From: a virus
Direction: 5' to 3' (one strand)
Length of the DNA stretch: 26,913 nucleotides
IMG/VR virus record: IMGVR_UViG_3300008448_000509
Location: 1 to 26,913 of that record
Position numbers and translations under genes: made by a program. Under the pieces are notes generated by a model that saw only the letters and a program-made list of their open reading frames with translations, was not told the DNA's origin and ran no database searches. Below are positions 5,131 to 11,342 of this stretch, piece after piece; position 1 is the first letter of the stretch, and each line of letters starts with the position of its first letter.

Positions 5131-5304
5131 ATGAAAACAAAAACCATTTTAAAAACAATTCTAATGAGCACTGTGTTGCTAGCAGCTGCTTGTTCTATTA
5201 ACTCAAACTCTGGAGAGGTTGCTAAAGACACTTTGTCAACCGACACTAACGTAGTTGAACTTGTTCCGGATACAATTACTATAGACAGTGTTGTAGCTGA
5301 GTAG
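5131..5304 (+). CDS. Small lipoprotein
   Basis: 57 residues. The N-terminus MKTKTILKTILMSTVLLAAACS is a lipoprotein signal: a basic start, a hydrophobic core and a lipobox (LAAAC, Cys21 becoming lipidated). The mature 37 residues are acidic and Thr/Val-rich (DTLSTDTNVVELVPDTITID). It is divergent from the secreted-protein operon, with its own candidate promoter, and a strong terminator lies 25 nt after its stop, so it is an independent unit. Small phage lipoproteins often act in superinfection exclusion or envelope modification; that role is inferred here. Confidence 0.82.
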   Translation: MKTKTILKTILMSTVLLAAACSINSNSGEVAKDTLSTDTNVVELVPDTITIDSVVAE

Positions 5305-5328
5305 TTTGTAATTGGTTATTTCTGAATA

Positions 5329-5357
5329 GAGCCAGGTTTAGCCTGGCTTTCTTTTTG
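5329..5357 (+). terminator. Intrinsic terminator
   Basis: Seven-base stem AGCCAGG (5330-5336) and CCTGGCT (5342-5348), loop TTTAG, followed by TTCTTTTT. It lies 25 nt after the lipoprotein stop. Confidence 0.9.
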
Positions 5358-5365
5358 TTGTGTCA

Positions 5366-5373
5366 TATTTATA
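5366..5373 (+). promoter_or_regulatory. TATTTATA motif, candidate late promoter
   Basis: Exact motif ending 13 nt before the ATG at 5387, directly after the terminator. The 17 bases TCATATTTATAACAAAA are identical to those at 347-363. Confidence 0.52.
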
Positions 5374-5386
5374 ACAAAAGACATAA

Positions 5387-5524
5387 ATGGCCTCTAAAAA
5401 CACACCCGTACTACAATTACAGCAAAAACCTAAGGTCAAGCGGCCTGGGGTGCATGCAAAAACAAAAAGTTCAAAAAATAAAAACTCAAAAAACTACAAA
5501 AAACCAAAAGTTGGCCAGGGTTAA
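5387..5524 (+). CDS. Tiny basic protein (KRPGVHAKTK type)
   Basis: 45 residues, strongly basic, Lys/Asn/Ser-rich. The core KVKRPGVHAKTKSSKNKNSK followed by NYKKPKVGQG matches a pattern I recall from many very short Bacteroidota phage proteins (RPGxHAKTK...SKNYxKxxxGQG). Function unknown; DNA or RNA binding fits the charge. It has its own motif 13 nt upstream and sits just after a terminator, so it starts a new transcription unit. Confidence 0.8.
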   Translation: MASKNTPVLQLQQKPKVKRPGVHAKTKSSKNKNSKNYKKPKVGQG

Positions 5525-5592
5525 ATAACGTAAACTGTTGTTTTTCTGGTAAATTTTTCGGATGTTTAACTAAACAATTAATAAAAAGAGAA

Positions 5593-5826
5593 ATGGGATT
5601 AATAGAAATAATAGTTGATGTAGCCGCTGCAATTGCAGTTGCAATTTGTTCTTACGTAATATATTTACAAAAGAAACTAATTAAGAATTATAGAGATATA
5701 AACGAAACGCTTCATGCTAAGTTTGAAGCAACAAAAAACTTTAGTGAGAAACTCTTATCAGAAAATAAGTCTTTGAAAGAGCAATCAGAAGTAAAGAAAA
5801 ATAGTAAGAAAGCAACTACCAAGTAG
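5593..5826 (+). CDS. Small membrane-anchored coiled-coil protein
   Basis: 77 residues. An N-terminal membrane segment at about 5-26 (EIIVDVAAAIAVAICSYVIY) is followed by a charged helix with coiled-coil character (INETLHAKFEATKNFSEKLL, then ENKSLKEQ) and a Lys-rich end. This is a one-pass inner-membrane protein with a cytoplasmic helix, somewhat like spanin or i-spanin components in shape, but no lysis partner is visible. An A/G-rich AAAAAGAGAA lies just before the ATG. It ends 1 nt before the next gene. Confidence 0.7.
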   Translation: MGLIEIIVDVAAAIAVAICSYVIYLQKKLIKNYRDINETLHAKFEATKNFSEKLLSENKSLKEQSEVKKNSKKATTK

Positions 5827-5827
5827 T

Positions 5828-6247
5828 ATGAGCTGTTTTAAAGACTTAATCAAGTCCCGGTTCTTAGCTGATGCTTTAAAAGAGTTACAAGAAGCTCATC
5901 AATCAATCCAGCAACAAGCACCTTCTACAGGTATGTATAATTACTCTTTTGATAAGAAAGCGCGAGAAGCTGCTTACAAATTCTACATGCAAGTGTATGG
6001 ATTGAAGGACGAGTTATATAGATCAGCTTTAACGGACTCAAAGCACATTATCAATTATATACAAGTTGATCACATATCCTTTTCTTATTCAAGAAGCAAG
6101 AAGCTAATTAAAGAGATGATTGACTATAGTTTTAATTTATATGGCACACTTCCGTATATACGTAAAAAGCATCTTGTTGCTGGTGTTACTGTTTACACAC
6201 TACTATCAGACCTAAGATTTAGTGTTCCTCCAGCAGCCGTGAATTAG
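5828..6247 (+). CDS. Hypothetical protein
   Basis: 139 residues, mostly helical, rich in Lys, Tyr and Ser. No known domain is recognised. Segments of note are EAHQSIQQQAPSTGMYNYSF, AREAAYKFYMQVYGLKDELY and the C-terminal VAGVTVYTLLSDLRFSVPPA. It is spaced 1 nt from the upstream membrane protein gene, so the two are probably co-translated. Confidence 0.68.
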   Translation: MSCFKDLIKSRFLADALKELQEAHQSIQQQAPSTGMYNYSFDKKAREAAYKFYMQVYGLKDELYRSALTDSKHIINYIQVDHISFSYSRSKKLIKEMIDYSFNLYGTLPYIRKKHLVAGVTVYTLLSDLRFSVPPAAVN

Positions 6248-6283
6248 TAAAGTTATCAAGCAAAAAATCTTAATTAAATTAAT

Positions 6284-6694
6284 ATGTCTAAAAGTTTAGA
6301 ATGCACACTGTGTGGAACAGAAGTCCATAAGTGTGATACAAAAGCAGTTGCTGCTATTTGTTGGATATGTGTTTCTGAAAACTTTCAAGGAGAGCCAGCT
6401 AAAAAAAGAAGAGAAGGTTTCCCACGTGGGTGGCGGTTCATGAAAGTGTTTGTGCATAGTAATGGATCCGTCTACTATAAGGGTATTGAACAACCTGAGT
6501 TGAAAGGGACGTTAGCACCAACTACCGTTATTCAGAAACAAGTCATAAAAAAGAGTAAGGTTCAACGAGCTCAAGAAAAACAAGATGCTTTGGCTAAAAT
6601 CAACAAGTTGAAAAAATCTTTGAAAGCTGAAGGTAGAAAAACTTATCAAAAAAAACTACAAACTGAGATTAATAAATTACAAAAAAGCATATGA
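6284..6694 (+). CDS. Zinc-ribbon protein with basic coiled-coil tail
   Basis: 136 residues. The N-terminal zinc ribbon has two CxxC knuckles, C7-x2-C10 (ECTLCGTE) and C26-x2-C29 (ICWICVSE). A central PRGWRFMKVFVHSNGSVYYKG segment follows, then a long Lys/Gln-rich helix (about 86-136). Phage zinc-ribbon proteins of this size often act in transcription or nucleic-acid processing. It overlaps the HD-domain gene by 4 nt (ATGA) and belongs to a tight run of genes ending with the late sigma factor, so a regulatory role is plausible but not shown. Start chosen by the metal-binding N-terminus. Confidence 0.8.
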   Translation: MSKSLECTLCGTEVHKCDTKAVAAICWICVSENFQGEPAKKRREGFPRGWRFMKVFVHSNGSVYYKGIEQPELKGTLAPTTVIQKQVIKKSKVQRAQEKQDALAKINKLKKSLKAEGRKTYQKKLQTEINKLQKSI

Positions 6695-7446
6695 ACTTAA
6701 ACGCAGAACAGTTACAAGAAAACTACAGCAAGTTTCTCACTTATATTGAAAAATATATCACAGGTGAAAGAAAGGAGAAACTTAAGCTATTTTACACAGA
6801 TCACGCAGAACGCATCATGTTAATGCCAGCTGCAAGTGTGGATCACCACCACAACACGTTTCCAGGAGGTTATGTTGATCATGTGATGAGGGTGATGGAT
6901 TGTGCCCTCAAACTAAGGGAACTATGGGCTGCAGCAGGAGCCTATATTAATTACTCAGAGGAAGAGCTTATATTTGCAGCTATGAATCATGACCTAGGTA
7001 AAATAGGTACAGAGGAAGCTGAGCAGTATCTTCCAAACGACTCTGAGTGGCATCGTAAAAACCAAGGCAAGCTTTATAAGCATAACCCAGAGAATCCGTT
7101 TATGACTGTTCCGGATCGTAGTTTGTTTTTATTACAAGCTCGAGGGATTGCCGTAAGCTTTAATGAATACCTAGGTATCAAGCTTCATGATGGGTTGTAT
7201 GAAGATGCTAACAAACCTTATTTTATTTCACACGCTAAGGAATCAAAACTAAGATCAAACTTACCAATCATATTGCATCACGCTGACCATATGGCTGCTC
7301 GAATTGAGTTTGAAATGTGGGATCGTAATGATGGTACACAAACTAAAGAGCCTACAAAAGAGAGAAGGAAGGCACAAATCCCAACAAACATGTCAGATGA
7401 TCAGAAAGAGGATTTAATGAACGTATTTAACAACTTATTCAAATGA
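6691..7446 (+). CDS. HD-domain phosphohydrolase
   Basis: 251 residues. HD-superfamily metal ligands are clear: a His cluster (H52-H54, with GGYVDHVMRVM and H64), the NHDLGKIG motif (H100, D101), and a distal ILHHADHMAARIE (H196, H197, D199, H200). This arrangement resembles YhaM-type 3'-5' exoribonucleases and related HD nucleotidases, but the OB-fold of YhaM is missing and the protein is shorter. It probably hydrolyses a nucleotide or a nucleic-acid phosphate in the cytoplasm; substrate unknown. Coupled by ATGA overlaps to the zinc-ribbon gene before and the membrane-protein gene after. Confidence 0.87.
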   Translation: MNLNAEQLQENYSKFLTYIEKYITGERKEKLKLFYTDHAERIMLMPAASVDHHHNTFPGGYVDHVMRVMDCALKLRELWAAAGAYINYSEEELIFAAMNHDLGKIGTEEAEQYLPNDSEWHRKNQGKLYKHNPENPFMTVPDRSLFLLQARGIAVSFNEYLGIKLHDGLYEDANKPYFISHAKESKLRSNLPIILHHADHMAARIEFEMWDRNDGTQTKEPTKERRKAQIPTNMSDDQKEDLMNVFNNLFK

Positions 7447-7757
7447 TAATAGGAATTATTATATTTCTCACGTTACTAGTGGGATTACTCGGTTATTTAT
7501 TGTATATTAATGTTAGGAAACTAAACACAGTCACAACCTACTGTGAAGCTTATGTGCAGTTTATAAATGCTATGTATTATAGATTTCAGGATACACAAGA
7601 ACGAATGAAGGAAATAGATAGAATTGGTGCGTTTCAGGCTGATGATGAAGTAGGTGTGACATTTAAAAACTTAGATGAGTGCATTAATGAGTTGCACGAC
7701 TTTTTAACAAAATATGTCAACACAACAGACCAAGAAAACAAGGAAACCAAAAACTAA
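7443..7757 (+). CDS. Small membrane protein upstream of late sigma factor
   Basis: 104 residues. An N-terminal membrane helix (about 1-23, MIIGIIIFLTLLVGLLGYLL) precedes a soluble helical region (MYYRFQDTQERMKEIDRIGAF) and an acidic C-terminus (NLDECINELHDFLTKYVN). It overlaps the HD gene by 4 nt and the sigma-factor gene by 44 nt. Function unknown. Confidence 0.72.
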   Translation: MIIGIIIFLTLLVGLLGYLLYINVRKLNTVTTYCEAYVQFINAMYYRFQDTQERMKEIDRIGAFQADDEVGVTFKNLDECINELHDFLTKYVNTTDQENKETKN

Positions 7758-8445
7758 AAGATTATATTTTGGACCTGAAGTAGATCAAGCTATTATTCGG
7801 TACAATGAAACCGAGGATCCATTAGAGCGAAGCATAATTTACTCAAGAGAGATAAAAGCAGCTTTTGAGAAATTAGTTGAGAACATAACTCACACATTCA
7901 AATTTTATTATACAGACGATCAGTCTATGGAGCAATCACAACACGAGGTTGTATCCTTTTTAGTCGAACGCCTTCCCAAGTTTAAAGCTAACAATGGGAA
8001 GGCGTTTAGTTATTTTAGTATTGTAGCAAAAAACTTTTGCATACACAGAAACAAAAATAACTACAAAAAACTAACTGCCCATAATCGTGTGGATCAACAA
8101 GAAAACTTAAACGGTACTGAATTAGAGTTAGCTGATGTGCCAACTCCGATAGATCATGTTTATATTTTCATGGACTTGTTTGTTAATTATTGGGACGAGC
8201 ATCTTGAAAGTACTTTCACAAAAAAGAGTGAAAGATTGGTTTTAAGTGCTGTTTTAGAATTATTTAGAAAAAGAGAAAGCATTGAGATATTCAACAAGAA
8301 AGCTTTATATATTTACATCAGGGAGATGACAAACGCCAGCACACAGCAAGTAACAAAGGGTATAAGAACAATGAAACAAAAATATGCTACTATGTTTGCC
8401 GACTACTTGGAGTTTGGTTACTTACCTAAAAATAAAAAATACTAA
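7714..8445 (+). CDS. gp55-like late-transcription sigma factor
   Basis: 243 residues. It resembles the T4 gp55 family of minimal phage sigma factors that direct host RNA polymerase to late promoters. Recognisable parts are YFGPEVDQAIIRYNETEDPL near the N-terminus, the REIKAAFEKLVENI helix, and the region 2-like core LPKFKANNGKAFSYFSIVAK (about 88-107), where an aromatic-rich segment would open the promoter. It is somewhat longer than T4 gp55 (185 residues). A Lys-rich N-terminal tail (TKKTRKPKTKR) is present. The start lies inside the preceding gene; the next gene overlaps its stop by one base (TAATG). It is the likely reader of the TATTTATA sites. Confidence 0.82.
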   Translation: MSTQQTKKTRKPKTKRLYFGPEVDQAIIRYNETEDPLERSIIYSREIKAAFEKLVENITHTFKFYYTDDQSMEQSQHEVVSFLVERLPKFKANNGKAFSYFSIVAKNFCIHRNKNNYKKLTAHNRVDQQENLNGTELELADVPTPIDHVYIFMDLFVNYWDEHLESTFTKKSERLVLSAVLELFRKRESIEIFNKKALYIYIREMTNASTQQVTKGIRTMKQKYATMFADYLEFGYLPKNKKY

Positions 8446-8693
8446 TGTTAATAGTACTAGAACAAGAGAAATTGCTTGACTTCCTGAGAGAGGAAGTGAC
8501 GTGCTGGCATGAGGTTGGAGGAGGTCCTAACATGAAGGCTTTTAAATTTGATCCTAAGACAATAGATCCTAAGATGTTAGAGGATACTGATTATCATCAA
8601 AACAGGGATTCATGGGTAGCTGGCGTGCAAGTCCAAGCTCTGCTTAAGATGATTGAAATTGTTGAAAACGCACCACAAGCAAAGATAAGGTAG
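8445..8693 (+). CDS. Small hypothetical protein
   Basis: 82 residues with no recognised domain. It starts at the stop of the sigma-factor gene (TAATG), so it is translated with it. Visible segments: LLDFLREEVTCWHEVGGGPN, a middle DPKTIDPKMLEDTDYHQNRD, and a C-terminal helix (VQALLKMIEIVENA). A link to late transcription is possible by position only. Confidence 0.65.
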   Translation: MLIVLEQEKLLDFLREEVTCWHEVGGGPNMKAFKFDPKTIDPKMLEDTDYHQNRDSWVAGVQVQALLKMIEIVENAPQAKIR

Positions 8694-8709
8694 TTTTCTA
8701 AATAACAGC

Positions 8710-8717
8710 TATTTATA
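8710..8717 (+). promoter_or_regulatory. TATTTATA motif, candidate late promoter of the baseplate block
   Basis: Exact motif ending 13 nt before the ATG at 8731, the first gene of the structural block. Confidence 0.52.
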
Positions 8718-8730
8718 AAAAAGTTTTACG

Positions 8731-9072
8731 ATGGACAAAGACTCGATATTATTTGACGACAAATCATTCTCAGATCTTTTGAGAGATGTTTACAACAATA
8801 CAAAAAAGAAAGAAAGTCAGATTAACACTTTAATTGATCAGCTCAAACCTCTAATTAGAAATATGACTGATGCGTCTATGATGGTGCCTTTAATCAAAGA
8901 ATATTTAGAAATCTCGGTTAAAAATGATGACAATTTAGTGAGGTTAACAGCAATCATTCAAAGATTGTTGGTAGTAGCTGATAAAGGTAAAACTGAGGAA
9001 CTAGGTTTGTCTGAGTCAGAAAGACAGCAGTTGTTGAGCGAGGCCCAAGAACTCTTAGATAAAAGTAAATGA
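8731..9072 (+). CDS. Small conserved structural-block protein
   Basis: 113 residues, mostly helical, beginning MDKDSILFDDKSFSDLLRDV and with QINTLIDQLKPLIRNM and YLEISVKNDDNLVRLTAII. It looks like a conserved small protein I associate with T4-like phages of marine bacteria, without a known function. It overlaps the gp5-like gene by 4 nt (ATGA), so it is probably needed in step with the hub protein, perhaps as a chaperone or baseplate component. That role is inferred from position only. Confidence 0.72.
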   Translation: MDKDSILFDDKSFSDLLRDVYNNTKKKESQINTLIDQLKPLIRNMTDASMMVPLIKEYLEISVKNDDNLVRLTAIIQRLLVVADKGKTEELGLSESERQQLLSEAQELLDKSK

Positions 9073-10613
9073 ACACAGATTTTGTAAGTCTTATACGTCA
9101 AGTATTTGGAGCTGGGTCTAGTGGTAACTCAGGTGGCGAATCCCTGCCATTGTGCTTCCCAGCACACGTATTAGATGTTTGCATGGATGAAAATTCCAGC
9201 TTATATAACAATGATCCGACAAACATTGGGAAAATAAAGTTTCGAAATTTGACCCTCAATCCGATGACTCCTCTCTCAGAGGAAGAGTTATTGAAAAGGG
9301 ATAAAGGAAACGAAGCTCTTCCAGCAGATAGATCAAACATTAAATACCCATATCCTGGAGAGCAGGTATTGATCATTGTTGGTGTTGGAGATAAAACGCT
9401 ACCAAATAAAGGAACTGTTGCAGCAACTTTTTATTATGTGGCTGGCATAGCTACTAATAATAGCGTTACTTTTAATAGTCAACCGTTTGTAGGATCTAAA
9501 CCCTCTGTGTCTTCGCCAGGTACACCAGCGGCTATAAGTAAAAACAGGCTTTTGGCTGGCATTAAAGACTTGTCAAAAGTCATAACGGCTGATAACTCTC
9601 CAAAAATTTACAAGCAACTTAAACCTCATGAAGGAGATTACATTCTTCAAGGAAGATTTGGCAATAGTGTAAGGTTTGGATCTACCTCGGCTATAGACGA
9701 ATCTCAGGTATCAGGAGCTTCAGGAGATCCAATTACGATAATTAGAGTGGATAGAGCTAACACTGATAGTTCTAAAGATATGCTTATTAAAGAGGACATA
9801 GATGCAGACGATTCCTCTATCTACCTATGCTCAAGTCAAAAAGTGGATTTAAGCCTTTCTTCCACAAATAGTTTTAAAGCTTGGAAACACACACTGGGAG
9901 TAGAGAGTGATGTGGAAACCGACGATAAGTTAGGACTTAAAAATAAAAACAATCTCAAAGCAAATAACTATGCGGGTGGCAGTCAAATAATAATAACCAG
10001 CGAAAGAATAGTGTTAAATGCTCGTAGTAGTTATTTAATGCTATTTGGAGGGGATGGTGTTGCTATAAACTCTCCTAAGCCAATAAATATTGAATCTGAT
10101 GAAGTAGTTACGTTGTATGGTAATGGTGGTGTTTATTTAGGTGTGCCTAATAAAGGTGAAAAGTTCCCCCCTGCATCAGGTAACGCTACATATAACGCTA
10201 GTGGATATGAACCAATTGCATTAGGCAACAAGTTAAAAACAATAATTGATGATTTGATTGAAGTAATTAAAAAAGCTAAAATAAACTTCTCTACGAGTGG
10301 AATACCATGGGAAAGTTCTACACTGCAAGAATTAAGTAACCTTCAAGCAACCTTACCTGAAATGCTAAGTACAACTGTGTTTGTCGATGGAATATCAACA
10401 AAAGCTGCAGAGGCCTCCGCTACTCAAACCGACAATCTAGCCGACAATACTAATGTAGTTGGTTCTACTACAAACCCTGTTACAAGTCAGGTTGGATCTA
10501 ATCAACCAAGTAATCCAGTAAACACTACACCTAGTCAGGCAACAAACATTCCTCCACAAGGAAGCGCTTATTCAGAAACAGAGACAATAAATCTATATAA
10601 TGATCCTGTATAA
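9069..10613 (+). CDS. gp5-like baseplate hub / tail spike protein
   Basis: 514 residues. Residues about 186-205 (KPHEGDYILQGRFGNSVRFG) match the OB-fold region of gp5-type baseplate spikes in T4-like phages. The later segment SQIIITSERIVLNARSSYLM with GVAINSPKPINIESDEVVTL (about 310-365) has the alternating pattern of the gp5 C-terminal beta-helix needle. The tail end (about 425-500) is a Thr/Asn/Ser/Gln-rich low-complexity linker. I see no lysozyme domain, unlike T4 gp5, which carries one between the OB-fold and needle. It would form the central membrane-piercing spike. Coupled to the gene before (ATGA) and after (TAATG). Confidence 0.82.
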   Translation: MNTDFVSLIRQVFGAGSSGNSGGESLPLCFPAHVLDVCMDENSSLYNNDPTNIGKIKFRNLTLNPMTPLSEEELLKRDKGNEALPADRSNIKYPYPGEQVLIIVGVGDKTLPNKGTVAATFYYVAGIATNNSVTFNSQPFVGSKPSVSSPGTPAAISKNRLLAGIKDLSKVITADNSPKIYKQLKPHEGDYILQGRFGNSVRFGSTSAIDESQVSGASGDPITIIRVDRANTDSSKDMLIKEDIDADDSSIYLCSSQKVDLSLSSTNSFKAWKHTLGVESDVETDDKLGLKNKNNLKANNYAGGSQIIITSERIVLNARSSYLMLFGGDGVAINSPKPINIESDEVVTLYGNGGVYLGVPNKGEKFPPASGNATYNASGYEPIALGNKLKTIIDDLIEVIKKAKINFSTSGIPWESSTLQELSNLQATLPEMLSTTVFVDGISTKAAEASATQTDNLADNTNVVGSTTNPVTSQVGSNQPSNPVNTTPSQATNIPPQGSAYSETETINLYNDPV

Positions 10614-11341
10614 TGAGTGATATAAAACAAAAACTTTTACAAATAGGAAATGCTCAAATACATGAGGATGTCTTTAAGGATTTTGAGCAGATGTCGATAG
10701 CCTTAAAGAATGATAGGGGGATTGATTTGACGGTAGAAGAAAGTTATTTATCTATTTATGAACTTGCTGAGGAGCTACGACTATTAATAACTAACCCTAA
10801 TCAAGTACAAAGCTTTGTAGACATTAGTGGTTTACAACTTGACAAGAGTATGGACGAGATTGTTAAGCGAGGAGAGTTTCAAAAATTACTAGACACACTA
10901 AACAATCTAACAAGAACAGATTTTACACCTCCATTATCAGAACCTTATAAATCACCAGCGAGAGAAACTGGCAGGAAGCGTACAGCTAAAGGTAATAGAT
11001 TTGAGAGAATGGACCAGGAAGATGCTAGGTTTGTGTTTACAGCACCAAACTATCCAAGTCAAGATCCTAGACGTACAGGTAGATTTGTAAAGCCGGGTCC
11101 AAAGGATATACTCAAGTATCCCGAAGTTGTCAAATGGTTGCTTAGAAATAGCACAACTTATGGATTTCTATTGTACCTTGATCTAGGTCTTTATTGGGTA
11201 GGTGTAGACGAATTGCAAGCTCAGTTGAGCAATGCGGTGGATCCCAATAATGTGAGAAGTAGATTCTTAAAAAACATACAGCAGCTAAACCTTATTCAGT
11301 CAAACTCCCATAACAAGCTTGATGGTAATATCGTAAAATAA
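10613..11341 (+). CDS. Baseplate-region structural protein, unknown
   Basis: 242 residues. The N-terminal half is helical (EESYLSIYELAEELRLLITN, LDTLNNLTRT). A Pro/Arg-rich basic linker (about 105-160) leads to a C-terminal region KYPEVVKWLLRNSTTYGFLL followed by YLDLGLYWVG. That end faintly resembles the C-terminal part of M15-type D-Ala-D-Ala carboxypeptidases (W-L-x-x-N-x-x-x-Y-G-F then W-H-W), but the catalytic His is absent, so enzymatic activity is unlikely. Overlaps the gp5-like gene by one base; one base separates it from the next. Virion role inferred from place. Confidence 0.68.
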   Translation: MSDIKQKLLQIGNAQIHEDVFKDFEQMSIALKNDRGIDLTVEESYLSIYELAEELRLLITNPNQVQSFVDISGLQLDKSMDEIVKRGEFQKLLDTLNNLTRTDFTPPLSEPYKSPARETGRKRTAKGNRFERMDQEDARFVFTAPNYPSQDPRRTGRFVKPGPKDILKYPEVVKWLLRNSTTYGFLLYLDLGLYWVGVDELQAQLSNAVDPNNVRSRFLKNIQQLNLIQSNSHNKLDGNIVK

Positions 11342-11342
11342 T

